Shown: positions 1 to 9,096, counted from the stretch's first letter. The stretch: DNA of 43,284 nt from Desulfobacterales bacterium (GCA_018399235.1 JAGYOX010000011.1:1-43284), one strand, 5' to 3'. Notes: generated by a model from the sequence alone, not told the origin. Numbers and translations: made by a program.

Positions 1-57
1 ATCATAAACTTGGATCTCAAAAATTTCAAGCAGTCTCACCTAGTTTGGATGTTTTTT

Positions 58-735
58 TTAAATCCCGAGCTTTTTAACGAGTTCATCGGTTACTTCTTCC
101 ACGCCCGCTTTGCCGTCAAGCTCGATATACTTGATGCCTTCCTGATCGGCGATATCACGGAAATAATAGGCTGCCGCCAGAGTACCGGTCTGGTCGTCGT
201 AATAGATGGAGTGCCGCTTGTCGATGGCCGCCTCATCTTGGTCGTCATCCCGCTTGATCAGTTCGCCGCCGCAGACCCGGCATTTGTCCCCATCCGGCTT
301 AATTGCATCGATAAAGACATTATTTGGATGGTTATTGTCATTGACGCAAAGACGCCTGCCCATGATACGGTTTTTGGCAATCTCTCTATCAAGCTCCATT
401 TCAATGACGATATCCAACTTCATGTTTTCTTTTTTTAATGCCTCATGAAGCTTTATCGCCTGATTCTTATTTCTGGGGAATCCGTCCAGAAGCCAGCCGT
501 TTTTGCAGTCATCTTCTTTAAGCCGGTCAAGAATCATCGGGATGGTGATATCATCCGGAACCAGGTCGCCTTTGTCGATATATGCCTTGGCCTGTTTGCC
601 CAGTTCCGTGCCGCCTTTGATGTTTTCCCTGAAGATGGCGCCGGATTCAATGTGGGGAATGTTGTATTTCTTTTTTAAAATGGCACCTTGCGTCCCTTTG
701 CCGCTGCCGTTCGGACCGAAAAATAAAATGTTCAT
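58..735 (-). CDS. adk: Adenylate kinase
   Basis: Catalyses ATP + AMP = 2 ADP in the cytoplasm. The 225-residue product opens with the P-loop GPNGSGKGT at about residues 8-16, followed by the AMP-binding region (ESGAIFR) and the DGFPR motif in the middle of the protein. The LID insert is long and carries three cysteines (RRLC and KCRVCGG), so it may bind zinc, although the usual fourth ligand is not obvious. The length is close to the long-LID bacterial form (about 215). A ribosome binding site (AGGAG) precedes the start. The gene lies alone on the minus strand, 166 bases downstream of the nucleotidyltransferase gene, and a promoter-like pair of hexamers overlaps the 3' end of that gene. Family assignment is firm; zinc binding is inference. 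Confidence 0.96.
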   Translation of the reverse strand: MNILFFGPNGSGKGTQGAILKKKYNIPHIESGAIFRENIKGGTELGKQAKAYIDKGDLVPDDITIPMILDRLKEDDCKNGWLLDGFPRNKNQAIKLHEALKKENMKLDIVIEMELDREIAKNRIMGRRLCVNDNNHPNNVFIDAIKPDGDKCRVCGGELIKRDDDQDEAAIDKRHSIYYDDQTGTLAAAYYFRDIADQEGIKYIELDGKAGVEEVTDELVKKLGI

Positions 736-876
736 GTGGATTTCTCCTTTTCTTCAAATAGGTAGTGCCTGAACGAAACCCTGCTTTTTTGTCCGGTCTT
801 TTGTCCGGGCACCAGGTTAATCCCTAAAAATAAACGGATATGAAGTTCCACGAATTAAAAAATAAATAAAATGCTT

Positions 877-905
877 CTTTTATTAAAAAGTTGGCCTGTT
901 GTCAA
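877..905 (-). promoter_or_regulatory. Putative sigma-70 promoter for adk
   Basis: On the minus strand a perfect -35 hexamer TTGACA (905-900) is followed after 17 bases by TAAAAG (882-877), which is a weaker -10 box. Transcription would start near 870, about 135 bases before adk. The -35 box overlaps the last bases of the upstream nucleotidyltransferase gene. Pattern match only. Confidence 0.4.
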
Positions 906-2278
906 GAAAGGTTATTAGACCCAATAAATTTTTTGATCCACTCCAGTGCCTCGGCCCGGTTTTGCAAACCCCCGGCGAGCCGTTCTTCTTCGACGCGGGA
1001 AAGCAACTCGGAAAATAGAGATGATGGCGTCAGGCGGAGTTCATTGATTAGGTCGTGGCCGGTAATCAGCGGCGGGGATTTTGATTTTCTCTGAAAATCG
1101 AACGCATAAACATGGACCAGTTGCCGGCAGAATTGTTCAAAAGCCGTCGGTGATTGAAAAGTTTTTTTCCCCCGGGCATCGGCAATGGCGTGGATGAGCA
1201 GATCAACCGTAAGTGGATGGGATTTTATAAGAAATCGAATAATTGCCCGCCGGGTGAGCTGTTGATTCTGGTGCGCGTTAAATAGGTGGAGGGGTTTTAA
1301 ATGGTTGCGGATGATAAAATCCGTATAGGTTCGATGATTGTTTGACAGTTTCAACCTTTGGCTGACGGCGCGGGCTATGTCTGCGCCCAAGGCCTCATGG
1401 CGGTAAAAATGGATGTTGCCCTCTTCGTCTTGGGTCCGGCATGCGGGTTTTCCGATGTCATGAAGCAAAAGGCAGAGTTTCAGCCTGGCCGGTTCGGGCT
1501 TAATGTGTTCCCGGAGCTCCGCCGGTTCTTTAAAAAGGGCATCCGGTCCGGCCAATATCTTTTCAGCACAAGAAAAAGCAGCCATCGTGTGTTTAAATCC
1601 GTCAAAATCATGGTGCTTGTTTTGTTGACAGCTTTTTAGCGGCTCAAGTTCGGGAAAAATTTTTGTCAGCAGTCCGACGCTATCCATTTCTTGCAGGTAG
1701 GAATCGCATTTGTCGCAAGCCAGCATTTTCATCAGCTCATCCCGGATTCGCTCCCCGGCCACGCCGGCAATTTTATCGGTGTGTTTTCGGATTTCAGTTT
1801 TGGTGGCCGGCTCAATTAAGAACTGAAGCGCCGCCCCGAACCGAAATGCACGAAGGAGTCTAAGGGGGTCGGACAGAAAGTTTTCAGGAAGGACCATGCG
1901 GATTCGTCGTTCCTGTATATCCTGCCTGCCGTCGAAAATATCGATCAACCTATTTCTACATAGGTCCCAGGCCAAAGCGTTGACAGTGAAATCTCGTCGT
2001 TTTAGATCCTTTTGAATGGAACCGCCTTCGAGCGGGGCCACATCAAAACTCAGCTCTCCAGACACGACCCGGTAAACCCTCAAATTGGGTTTCCCAACGG
2101 GAATGACCCTGCTGCCGGCGTTTTGAGCAATTCTTTGCGCTAATGGCTCGCATGGGCTTTGTACGGCAACATCATAGTCGGTGGGTTGTTTGCCCATCAG
2201 GATATCCCTTACGGTTCCGCCGACAAGGTAGATACCCGGTTCTTTTGGAATTAGTTCAGGTAATATCATAAAAGTCAA
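902..2278 (-). CDS. tRNA nucleotidyltransferase / poly(A) polymerase family protein with HD domain
   Basis: Class II nucleotidyltransferase that adds nucleotides to RNA 3' ends, normally tRNA CCA. In its 458 residues the N-terminal head domain shows YLVGGTVRDILMG and the paired metal-binding aspartates in DYDVAV, followed by the RRDFTVNAL motif and an RNA-binding region with DPLRLLRAFRF. The C-terminal half contains an HD phosphohydrolase domain (HDFDGFKHT and LLHDIGKP). Some deltaproteobacteria split the job between CC-adding and A-adding enzymes, so the exact specificity (CCA, A only, or polyadenylation) cannot be read from sequence alone and no symbol is given. It is divergent from coaE, separated by about 200 bases in which I see no gene. 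Confidence 0.88.
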   Translation of the reverse strand: MTFMILPELIPKEPGIYLVGGTVRDILMGKQPTDYDVAVQSPCEPLAQRIAQNAGSRVIPVGKPNLRVYRVVSGELSFDVAPLEGGSIQKDLKRRDFTVNALAWDLCRNRLIDIFDGRQDIQERRIRMVLPENFLSDPLRLLRAFRFGAALQFLIEPATKTEIRKHTDKIAGVAGERIRDELMKMLACDKCDSYLQEMDSVGLLTKIFPELEPLKSCQQNKHHDFDGFKHTMAAFSCAEKILAGPDALFKEPAELREHIKPEPARLKLCLLLHDIGKPACRTQDEEGNIHFYRHEALGADIARAVSQRLKLSNNHRTYTDFIIRNHLKPLHLFNAHQNQQLTRRAIIRFLIKSHPLTVDLLIHAIADARGKKTFQSPTAFEQFCRQLVHVYAFDFQRKSKSPPLITGHDLINELRLTPSSLFSELLSRVEEERLAGGLQNRAEALEWIKKFIGSNNLS

Positions 2279-2480
2279 TTTTGTGTTGATTTAAGTTATA
2301 TTATTTATTATGAAAGAATCTTTTTTTGTGTTTTTGCTCATAGAGCTCGTTGTTTAGCGGTTTTACTGATATGAGGCCATCGATTAGTTTCGATCCGACC
2401 ACTGCATCAACCGTGCATAACCCTTTCCACGTATATACCTTGAGATAGGCGATCGTTTCAATGAAAGGTTTATAGTAGGT

Positions 2481-3116
2481 ATGGCTGAGAAAAAAAATCA
2501 ACCCATTAGATTAGGGGTTACTGGAGGAGCAGGATCCGGAAAAAGTGTCGTCTGTGAAAGACTTGGTTACCATGGTGTCAGTGTAATCCTGGCCGACGAG
2601 CTGGCCCGCCGAGCTGTTATTCCGGGCATGCCGGCATATAAAAAAATCATTGAATATTTTGGAACCGAGATTCTTGACGCAGACGGGAATATCAACAGGG
2701 CAAGGCTCCGTCAGTTAATTCTTCAGGATCATGAAAAGAAGCGGGCGCTTGAGAACTTTGTGCATCCCGAGGTGTTTCGGTTGATGGCTGAAGACTATCA
2801 GGCGGCAGGGGAAAACGGGGCGGAGCTGGTAGCGGTTGAAGTTCCACTTTTGTTTGAGGTCGGCATGGAGGGTTATTTCGATTATATTTTAACCGTCAGT
2901 GTTGAGCCTGAAGAGCGCATTAAAAGACTCATGGCAAGGGATCAAATTAGCAGGGAAGATGCTGAATCGTTGATGCGGGCACAGATGCCGGAGGATGAAA
3001 AACAAAATAAATCCGATTATGTGCTCGACAACTCAGGAACGCTCGAGGAAACCATTGAATCGGTGGATCGGTTTTATCAAGAGTTTATGGCAGAGTTAAA
3101 AAAGACAATCTCGTAA
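2481..3116 (+). CDS. coaE: Dephospho-CoA kinase
   Basis: Last step of coenzyme A synthesis: phosphorylates the 3' hydroxyl of dephospho-CoA. The 211-residue protein starts with the P-loop GVTGGAGSGKS, followed by the ADELAR substrate region and the EVPLLFE segment typical of CoaE. The length matches the family (about 200). First gene of a long plus-strand housekeeping block, divergent from the nucleotidyltransferase gene. The last two codons and the stop (ATC TCG TAA) lie in or against the left terminal inverted repeat of a MITE-like element starting at 3111, so the natural C-terminus appears to have been replaced or trimmed by the repeat. AAAGG at 2464-2468 is a weak ribosome binding site. 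Confidence 0.95.
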   Translation: MAEKKNQPIRLGVTGGAGSGKSVVCERLGYHGVSVILADELARRAVIPGMPAYKKIIEYFGTEILDADGNINRARLRQLILQDHEKKRALENFVHPEVFRLMAEDYQAAGENGAELVAVEVPLLFEVGMEGYFDYILTVSVEPEERIKRLMARDQISREDAESLMRAQMPEDEKQNKSDYVLDNSGTLEETIESVDRFYQEFMAELKKTIS

Positions 3117-3260
3117 AAAGTCCATTTAGAGATGGCAAAGGAAAAAGTTCAAGCCCCATTTAAGATTAGAGGGCGCGCAAATCCCGAGGAATGCAGCGTA
3201 CTTATCTGTACGTGAAATTCCGAGGGATGTAGCGCAACACAGATATTGGACTTTTTACGA
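3111..3260 (+). repeat. MITE-like element, copy 1
   Basis: A 150-base element bounded by perfect 13-base terminal inverted repeats, TCGTAAAAAGTCC (3111-3123) and GGACTTTTTACGA (3248-3260). Inside is a hairpin: GGAAT and CGTAC pair with GTACG and ATTCC around a 6-base loop. Similarity to copy 2 continues outside the inverted repeats (GACAATC on the left, AGCCATCAAA on the right), so the conserved unit spans about 3104-3270. No reading frame of note, so mobility would depend on a transposase elsewhere. The left repeat supplies the coaE stop codon. Confidence 0.85.
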
Positions 3261-3534
3261 AGCCATCAAAAAAGCTCTAAAAATGTTGACAATGATATAT
3301 ATGGTGATATAAATTATAGGAAATACCTGCCTATGGTGCGTATCTTATTGCTTCGTATACGATCAGTCAGAGCAGTACTTAGTTCCTTACAAAAGTCATG
3401 TACCCAGGTCTCATAATATTAAAAAAATAGAACTGACTTGTACATAAACGAATCTGTCGTTTTATTGGTAATCGGTTTTTACGGTTGAATCGGCGCAAAT
3501 CTGGGACATAGTGGGCGCCTGAAAATTGACAATC
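3261..3534. other. Spacer between the two repeat copies, rho upstream region
   Basis: About 270 AT-rich bases with no convincing coding sequence on either strand. It holds a promoter-like pair of hexamers at 3286-3313. I see nothing else that can be named. Confidence 0.5.
3286..3313 (+). promoter_or_regulatory. Putative sigma-70 promoter for rho
   Basis: TTGACA at 3286-3291, a 16-base spacer, and TATAAA at 3308-3313. Transcription would start near 3320, giving a leader of about 400 nt that contains the whole second MITE-like copy. Long leaders that mediate autoregulation are known for rho in enterobacteria; whether that applies here is inference. Confidence 0.5.
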
Positions 3535-3672
3535 TTGTAAAAAGTCGATTTTAGGATGGCAAAGAAAAAAGTTCAAGATCAAGGCGCGCAAAATCCCGAG
3601 GAATGCAGCGTACTTAGCTGTACGTGAAATTCCGAGGGATGCAGCGCAACACAGATATTGGACTTTTTACGA
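3535..3672 (+). repeat. MITE-like element, copy 2
   Basis: Second copy of the element at 3111-3260, in the same orientation, about 138 bases long. The right terminal repeat GGACTTTTTACGA (3660-3672) is identical to copy 1; the left (TTGTAAAAAGTCG) differs at two of 13 positions. The central hairpin (CGTAC/GTACG and GGAAT/ATTCC) is conserved. It lacks a stretch of roughly 12 bases present in copy 1 after AAAGTTCAAG. The conserved unit with flanks spans about 3528-3682. It lies in the predicted rho leader. Confidence 0.85.
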
Positions 3673-3719
3673 AGCCATCAAAATTAATTAATTTAAAATG
3701 ATGTCGAGGTAAGCGGTTA

Positions 3720-4970
3720 ATGAATGTTGTTGAATTAAAAAACAAAAAGATTAGTGAACTGACCCGGCTGGCAAAAAAATTTAATATTGATAATGCCGGG
3801 GGGATGCGGAAACAGGAGCTGATTTTTTCACTACTGCAGGCTCATATTGAGCAGAACGGGTTTATTTACGGGGAGGGAACCCTGGAAGTACTCCCGGATG
3901 GCTTTGGATTTTTGCGCTCACCGGATTGTAACTATCTGCCGGGGCCTGATGATATTTATGTGTCACCATCCCAGATTCGTCGATTCAATCTGCGAACCGG
4001 GGACACGGTCTCCGGACAAATCCGGCAGCCCAAGGAGTCGGAACGCTATTTTGCCTTGCTGAAGGTCGAGGCCATCAATTTTGAGGAACCGGAACTGGCC
4101 CGGGAAAAAATTCTGTTTGACAATCTGACACCCCTGTTTCCCGTAAAGAAAATGAAGCTTGAAACCGCCCGCGACAATTATACCACCCGGATTATCGATT
4201 TGCTTTGCCCGCTCGGATTTGGGCAGCGCGGTCTGATAGTTTCTCCGCCCCGGGCTGGAAAGACGATGATTTTAAAAAGTATCGCCAACAGCGTCATTGC
4301 CAGCCACAAGCAAGGTGTCGTCCCCTTCGTTGTATTGATTGATGAGAGGCCTGAGGAGGTCACCGACATGGAACGCTCGGTTAAGGCCGAGGTCGTAAGT
4401 TCAACATTTGATGAACCGGCGGAGCGCCATATCCAGGTGGCGGAAATGGTGATTGAAAAGGCCAAGCGGCTGGTAGAACATAAACACAATGTGGTTATTT
4501 TATTGGATAGTATCACGCGGTTGGCCAGAGCCTACAATACGGTTATGCCGCCCAGCGGAAAAATTTTATCCGGTGGCGTCGATTCCAATGCATTACATCG
4601 GCCAAAGCGGTTCTTCGGGGCGGCCCGGAATGTGGAAGAAGGCGGTAGCCTGACGATTATTGCGACAGCCCTCGTGGATACCGGCAGCCGGATGGATGAG
4701 GTGATTTTCGAGGAGTTCAAGGGAACCGGTAATATGGAGCTGCAGCTGGATCGGCGGCTTGCGGACAGGCGCATGTATCCGGCCATTGATATTAATAAAT
4801 CAGGCACTCGGAAGGAAGAACTGCTGTTAGACCAGGAAACATTAAATCGCGTTTGGATTTTAAGAAAACTTCTTTCCACTTTAAATCCTGTTGACACTCT
4901 GGAATTTTTGCTTGATAAAATGCAAGGCGCAAAAAATAATAAGGAATTTCTGGATTCCATGAATTCATAA
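3720..4970 (+). CDS. rho: Transcription termination factor Rho
   Basis: Hexameric RNA-dependent ATPase that terminates transcription. The 416 residues match the usual length of about 419. The N-terminal Rho_N helical domain (about 1-45) is followed by the RNA-binding OSB fold ([17 protein letters not shown]). The ATPase core has the P-loop SPPRAGKTM (about 178-186), the Walker B region [16 protein letters not shown] and the secondary RNA-binding Q/R loops, including the typical [15 protein letters not shown] at 3706-3710 is a plausible ribosome binding site. Followed closely by rpmE, and preceded by a predicted long leader containing a repeat element. Confidence 0.98.
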   Translation: MNVVELKNKKISELTRLAKKFNIDNAGGMRKQELIFSLLQAHIEQNGFIYGEGTLEVLPDGFGFLRSPDCNYLPGPDDIYVSPSQIRRFNLRTGDTVSGQIRQPKESERYFALLKVEAINFEEPELAREKILFDNLTPLFPVKKMKLETARDNYTTRIIDLLCPLGFGQRGLIVSPPRAGKTMILKSIANSVIASHKQGVVPFVVLIDERPEEVTDMERSVKAEVVSSTFDEPAERHIQVAEMVIEKAKRLVEHKHNVVILLDSITRLARAYNTVMPPSGKILSGGVDSNALHRPKRFFGAARNVEEGGSLTIIATALVDTGSRMDEVIFEEFKGTGNMELQLDRRLADRRMYPAIDINKSGTRKEELLLDQETLNRVWILRKLLSTLNPVDTLEFLLDKMQGAKNNKEFLDSMNS

Positions 4971-4992
4971 GAGATAGAGAGGGGATGCCAAA

Positions 4993-5214
4993 ATGAAAAA
5001 AGATATACATCCGGAATATAAGCAGACAACGATCAGATGCGCATGCGGGAATGAAACGGAGATTGGCTCCACAAAGGAGAATATTTCTGTGGAAATCTGT
5101 TCAAAATGCCATCCATTTTATACCGGCAAGCAGAAACTGGTCGACTCAGCGGGTCGGATTGAACGATTCCGGCGGAAATACGGCAACTATCAGGACCAGA
5201 AAAAGAAAGAGTAA
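4993..5214 (+). CDS. rpmE: 50S ribosomal protein L31 (zinc-binding form)
   Basis: 73 residues, the usual size. Cysteines in CAC near the start and CSKC in the middle form the C-x-C / C-x2-C zinc set of the C+ type of L31, followed by the conserved [16 protein letters not shown] segment. Expression of C+ forms is tied to zinc supply in other bacteria. A GAGGGG ribosome binding site lies just upstream, 22 bases after rho, so the two are probably cotranscribed. A terminator-like hairpin follows. Confidence 0.96.
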   Translation: MKKDIHPEYKQTTIRCACGNETEIGSTKENISVEICSKCHPFYTGKQKLVDSAGRIERFRRKYGNYQDQKKKE

Positions 5215-5246
5215 CCGCCGTAAAAAATATCCATCCGGGAAATTTA

Positions 5247-5285
5247 AGCCTGGCCCAGCTGGAAGCAGGACAGGCTATTTTTTTA
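5247..5285 (+). terminator. Putative intrinsic terminator after rpmE
   Basis: AGCCTG (5247-5252) pairs with CAGGCT (5271-5276), followed by A and seven T residues (5278-5284). The 6-base stem closes an 18-base loop, so it is modest. It sits between rpmE and prfA and could be partial or attenuating. Confidence 0.5.
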
Positions 5286-5301
5286 TTGGAACGGTTGACC
5301 T

Positions 5302-6375
5302 ATGTTGGAGCAACTGGAAAGTATCGAAGAGCGCTATCAAGAGCTCGAAAAATTGTTAAGTGATCCGGAGGTTGTTCAGGATCGGGAGCTCTATCCGCAA
5401 TATGTTCGCGAGCACAGTGACCTGGGTAAAATTGTTTCCACCTATAGGGAATACAAACAGGCTCTTGAAGAGCTGGAGGAAAGCAGGGAGCTGCTCTCAG
5501 ATAAGGATCCGGAAATAAAGGAACTCGCCAGAAGCGAAGTGGAGAATCTTACCGAACGATCCGAGCAGCTTGAGGAGGAGCTTAAAGATTTATTGACGCC
5601 TAAAGATCCGAATGATGGGAAAAACATACTTCTTGAAATCCGCGCGGGAACCGGCGGTGAGGAAGCCGCCCTGTTCGCCGGCGATCTTTTTAGGATGTAT
5701 AGCCGGTATGCGGAATCAAAAGGCTGGAGAATCGAGCTCATGACCGAACACTACGGGGATGCCGGCGGAATTAAGGAAATCGTTGTTCTGGTAAAGGGAA
5801 AAAACGTATACAGCCATTTAAAATATGAAAGCGGCACTCACCGGGTACAAAGGGTCCCTGTAACCGAGGCCCAGGGACGGATTCATACATCCGCAGTAAC
5901 CGTTGCGGTTCTCCCGGAAGTAGAAGATGTCGAGGTAAGTATTGATCAAAATGATATCAAGATGGATGTTTATCGGTCCACCGGTCCTGGCGGACAGTCG
6001 GTCAATACTACGGATTCGGCCGTTCGGTTGACCCATTTGCCCACCGGTCTCGTGGTGACCTGTCAGGATGAGAAATCCCAGCATAAAAACCGGGCAAAGG
6101 CGATGAAAGTGCTCCGGGCCCGCCTATACGACTTGGAGATGCGGCAGCAGCAGGCGGAAATTTCCGAACAGCGAAAAAATCAGGTGGGTTCAGGGGACCG
6201 CAGCGAGCGCATTCGGACCTACAATTTTCCACAGGGACGGGTGACCGACCACCGCATCGGGCTGACACTTTATAAGCTTGACCAGGTCCTCCAGGGCGAG
6301 TTGCTTGATGCGATCATTGATGAGCTGGCCGCCTATTTTCGAGCTCAGGCAATCCAGAATGCAGAAGCCGTTTGA
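5302..6375 (+). CDS. prfA: Peptide chain release factor 1
   Basis: Recognises UAA and UAG and triggers peptide release. The 357 residues fit RF1 (about 360). The N-terminal helical domain (1-100) is highly charged. The codon-recognition loop reads [13 protein letters not shown], with P-V-T in place of the usual P-A-T, and the catalytic GGQ is in [10 protein letters not shown]. The C-terminal [19 protein letters not shown] block is the standard class I signature. The 3' end overlaps the predicted prmC start by 17 bases; PrmC is the enzyme that methylates the glutamine of GGQ, so the pairing is functional. Confidence 0.97.
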   Translation: MLEQLESIEERYQELEKLLSDPEVVQDRELYPQYVREHSDLGKIVSTYREYKQALEELEESRELLSDKDPEIKELARSEVENLTERSEQLEEELKDLLTPKDPNDGKNILLEIRAGTGGEEAALFAGDLFRMYSRYAESKGWRIELMTEHYGDAGGIKEIVVLVKGKNVYSHLKYESGTHRVQRVPVTEAQGRIHTSAVTVAVLPEVEDVEVSIDQNDIKMDVYRSTGPGGQSVNTTDSAVRLTHLPTGLVVTCQDEKSQHKNRAKAMKVLRARLYDLEMRQQQAEISEQRKNQVGSGDRSERIRTYNFPQGRVTDHRIGLTLYKLDQVLQGELLDAIIDELAAYFRAQAIQNAEAV

Positions 6376-7246
6376 TTCCCCATGGACAATTCTTGATCTG
6401 ATCCAGTGGACCACCACTTATTTTAAATCCCACCAAATCGACAGTCCAAGATTAACCGTTGAGCTATTGCTTGCCCATGTGCTGGGCATTGACCGAATCG
6501 AATTGTACATGCGGTTTGATCAGCCGTTATCATCGGAGGAGCTGGCTCGATTCAAGGGGTTGATCAAACGTCGGCTGAAACGGGAACCGGTAGCCTATAT
6601 TCTCGGCCGAAAAGACTTCTGGGATATGACGTTTGAGGTGGATAAGAATGTTCTCATACCGAGGCCGGAAACCGAATTTTTGGTCGAAGCGGCCCTTCAA
6701 TGGATCCCCGAAAGGGCAGATGAACGCCGGATGCGGATTATAGAGCTCGGCACGGGCTCCGGCGCGATTATTATAAGTCTTGCCGCTGAGCGGCCGGGGC
6801 ACATTTTTTATGCTTCGGATTCGAATGTTGGTGCTTTGGCTGTTGCCAGTCGAAATGCCGCCGATAATCAACTGGCGGGCAAGGTTCGGTTTTTTGCCGG
6901 CAGCTGGTTTGCTCCGATTCAACCGGCCATCGAATTTGATCTGATTATATCAAACCCCCCGTACATTCCGGTTGACGAGATTCCCGGCCTTGCCCCGGAG
7001 ATCAATCGGTATGAGCCGCAGGCGGCCCTGAATGGCGGCAATGAAGGCTTTTCCGCCATCAACTATATTATCCAAAACGCACCCCCATATCTGGGCCGGG
7101 GCGGCGGTTTATTGCTGGAAATCGGCAACGGGCAACGGGAAACGGCCGAAGCGTTGATCAAGCATACGGCGGGGATCGACTTCATGAATGTTATCAAGGA
7201 TTACGCCGGATGTGATCGAGTGATAACGGCTGTCCGGAATCCCTGA
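6359..7246 (+). CDS. prmC: Release factor glutamine methyltransferase (HemK/PrmC)
   Basis: Transfers a methyl group from SAM to the GGQ glutamine of release factors. The SAM-binding motif [10 protein letters not shown] and the catalytic NPPY ([11 protein letters not shown]) are both present, with the N-terminal helical domain that docks the release factor. I prefer the ATG at 6359 (295 residues), which overlaps the end of prfA by 17 bases; an upstream ATG at 6278 would add 27 residues that read as a shadow of prfA. The start has no strong ribosome binding site, which fits translational coupling to prfA. Confidence 0.95.
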   Translation: MQKPFDSPWTILDLIQWTTTYFKSHQIDSPRLTVELLLAHVLGIDRIELYMRFDQPLSSEELARFKGLIKRRLKREPVAYILGRKDFWDMTFEVDKNVLIPRPETEFLVEAALQWIPERADERRMRIIELGTGSGAIIISLAAERPGHIFYASDSNVGALAVASRNAADNQLAGKVRFFAGSWFAPIQPAIEFDLIISNPPYIPVDEIPGLAPEINRYEPQAALNGGNEGFSAINYIIQNAPPYLGRGGGLLLEIGNGQRETAEALIKHTAGIDFMNVIKDYAGCDRVITAVRNP

Positions 7247-7250
7247 TGCG

Positions 7251-7273
7251 CTTATAAAAGTCGATTTTTTTAT
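7251..7273 (+). repeat. Possible solo end of the MITE-like element
   Basis: CTTATAAAAGTCGATTTT just after the prmC stop resembles the left end of copy 2 at 3533-3551 (CTTGTAAAAAGTCGATTTT). Only this end is present. It may be a relic or chance in an AT-rich stretch. Confidence 0.35.
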
Positions 7274-7363
7274 TGCCCTAAAATATTTTTTTTGTTACTC
7301 AAAATAAATTTATCAACTGCCAATACACACGTCTTGGGACCGGCTGGGTTCGGTGCCTTGTTT

Positions 7364-7392
7364 AGTACCTGAACGGTTTTCTTTCAGGTACT
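7364..7392 (+). promoter_or_regulatory. Hairpin in the rpsB leader
   Basis: AGTACCTGAA (7364-7373) and TTCAGGTACT (7383-7392) form a perfect 10-base stem with a 9-base loop, 61 bases before rpsB. No T-run follows directly, so it is not a standard intrinsic terminator. Leaders of rpsB-tsf operons are bound by S2 in some bacteria; a similar role here is inference. Confidence 0.5.
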
Positions 7393-7440
7393 GTTTAAGG
7401 TGACCGGCCGGGAGGATTAAGGCGGAGGTAAAACCAAACC

Positions 7441-7447
7441 AAAGGAG
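7441..7447 (+). promoter_or_regulatory. Strong ribosome binding site of rpsB
   Basis: AAAGGAG followed after 6 bases by the ATG at 7454. It fixes the start of rpsB. Confidence 0.8.
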
Positions 7448-7453
7448 ATTTTT

Positions 7454-8368
7454 ATGAACTACGTAACCATGAAAGAACTACTTGAGGCCGGGGTTCACTT
7501 CGGCCATCAGACCCGGCGGTGGAACCCGAAGATGAAGAAATACATTTTCGGCGCCCGTAACGGCATCTACATTGTCGATCTTCAGCAAACGGTGAAGAAG
7601 TTTAAAATCGCATGTGATTTTGTTGCGGATACCGTAGCAGAAGGAAGCTCCGTACTATTTGTGGGTACCAAAAAGCAGGCCAGGGAAACCATTTATGAGG
7701 AAGCCAACCGCTGTGAAATGTTTTATGTGCATAACCGCTGGTTAGGCGGTATGTTGACCAATTTTCAGACAGTTAAAAACAGCATTGATCGGCTTAACTA
7801 TCTCAATAATATCGAAAACGACGGTTCCATTAGTCTTTATCCCAAAAAAGAGCAGCTCTATCTTCAAAAGGAACGGAAAAAGCTGGACGCAAATCTGGGG
7901 GGAATCCGCAACATGAAATCTCTGCCGGGCGCTATTTTTATTGTGGACCCGAAAAAAGAGTCAATAGCTGTTCATGAAGGCCGGCGGCTGGGGATTCCGA
8001 TCGTTGCCATTGTTGATACCAATTGTGATCCGGACCTGATAGATTATGTCGTGCCCGGCAACGATGACGCCATCCGGGCCATTAATCTGTTGACCTCTCG
8101 GATCGCCGACGCATGTATTGAAGGCGTCCATCGCCGGGAGGATCGCCAGCAGGCCGAAGCTGATAAGGGTGAGGAGGCCGTGGAAGAGGTTGCAACGGTT
8201 GCAGCGGCTGGTGGCCAAAAAGAGCGCCGAATCATCTCGGATGGTACAGAAGGACCGGTAGTGGAAGTGATCCGTAAAGGCAAATCGAATCCGGAGGACC
8301 AGGGGGAATCAGAGGAAAAATCAGAGGAAGGACCCGAGGAAAAACCTGAAGACGAGGGAACGGAATAA
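7454..8368 (+). CDS. rpsB: 30S ribosomal protein S2 with acidic C-terminal extension
   Basis: Small-subunit protein. The first 225 or so residues are a standard S2: start [49 protein letters not shown] and FIVDPKKE. The protein is 304 residues, about 60 longer than most bacterial S2. The surplus is a low-complexity tail from about residue 225, rich in glutamate, which ends in repeated E/K/P/D residues. Such tails occur in other deltaproteobacteria. First gene of the rpsB-tsf-pyrH-frr group, preceded by a hairpin and a strong ribosome binding site. Confidence 0.97.
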   Translation: MNYVTMKELLEAGVHFGHQTRRWNPKMKKYIFGARNGIYIVDLQQTVKKFKIACDFVADTVAEGSSVLFVGTKKQARETIYEEANRCEMFYVHNRWLGGMLTNFQTVKNSIDRLNYLNNIENDGSISLYPKKEQLYLQKERKKLDANLGGIRNMKSLPGAIFIVDPKKESIAVHEGRRLGIPIVAIVDTNCDPDLIDYVVPGNDDAIRAINLLTSRIADACIEGVHRREDRQQAEADKGEEAVEEVATVAAAGGQKERRIISDGTEGPVVEVIRKGKSNPEDQGESEEKSEEGPEEKPEDEGTE

Positions 8369-8444
8369 GAAGGTAACGGGGTTAACGGTAAACTAATATT
8401 TGACAATTATAGTATATGCGCCTTTTAGCAGGTGCTTTTCGAAA

Positions 8445-8481
8445 GTGTTTATCCAGAAAATAGCCATTTACAGATAAACAC
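8445..8481 (+). promoter_or_regulatory. Inverted repeat before tsf
   Basis: GTGTTTATC (8445-8453) and GATAAACAC (8473-8481) are perfect complements separated by 19 bases, ending 6 bases before the AGGAG ribosome binding site of tsf (8487-8491). It could tune tsf translation relative to rpsB or protect the mRNA. Confidence 0.45.
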
Positions 8482-8499
8482 GAGACAGGAGAATAAGTT

Positions 8500-9096
8500 A
8501 TGGCCACAATTAGTGCGGATTTGGTAAAACAGCTTCGGGAGCGCTCCGGGGCGGGTATTATGGATTGCAAGGAGGCGCTCACGGAGTGCGACGCCGATCT
8601 GGACAAAGCGGCGGATTATTTGCGGAAAAAGGGATTGGCTACGGCCAAGAAGCGCGCGGATCGGGTCGCTTCTGAAGGAGTCGTTCAGTCCTATATACAT
8701 ATGGGGGGCAAAATCGGCGTCCTCGTCGAGGTCAACTGTGAAACCGATTTTGTAGCAAAGACAGACGATTTCAAAGAGTTTGCCAAGAATATCGCCATGC
8801 ATATCGCTGCCTCCAGCCCGCTGGGAATTGTCCCGGAAGATGTACCGGAACAAGAGGCCGAGAAAGAAAGAGAGATATACCGTCAGCAGGCCCAGGAAAT
8901 GGGCAAACCGGAAAATATGATTGAAAAAATCGTAGAAGGCAAGATGAACAAGTTCTACAAAGAGAATTGCCTGATGAACCAGCTGTATGTTCGCAATACC
9001 GATCTGACGATATCTGATTATCTGAATGAAATGATTGCTAAAACCGGGGAGAAAATTACCATCAACCGGTTTTCCAGGTTTCAGATTGGCGGGTAA
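8500..9096 (+). CDS. tsf: Elongation factor Ts (short form)
   Basis: Exchanges GDP for GTP on EF-Tu. The N-terminal UBA-like domain with VKQLRERSGAGIMDCKEAL and the core signature VEVNCETDFVAKTDDFKEF are clear. At 198 residues it is the compact form with a single core subdomain, as in many deltaproteobacteria and Thermus, rather than the form of about 283 residues in E. coli. AGGAG at 8487-8491 supports the ATG at 8500. It lies 131 bases after rpsB, and pyrH follows after 6 bases. Confidence 0.97.
   Translation: MATISADLVKQLRERSGAGIMDCKEALTECDADLDKAADYLRKKGLATAKKRADRVASEGVVQSYIHMGGKIGVLVEVNCETDFVAKTDDFKEFAKNIAMHIAASSPLGIVPEDVPEQEAEKEREIYRQQAQEMGKPENMIEKIVEGKMNKFYKENCLMNQLYVRNTDLTISDYLNEMIAKTGEKITINRFSRFQIGG

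Noticed and set aside
2301-2501. Minus-strand open frame of 66 residues between the nucleotidyltransferase gene and coaE
   Set aside because: No recognisable motif, runs into the coaE start and has no convincing ribosome binding site; could not be supported as a gene.
4532-5029. Minus-strand open frame of 165 residues
   Set aside because: Antisense shadow of rho, whose coding frame is certain.
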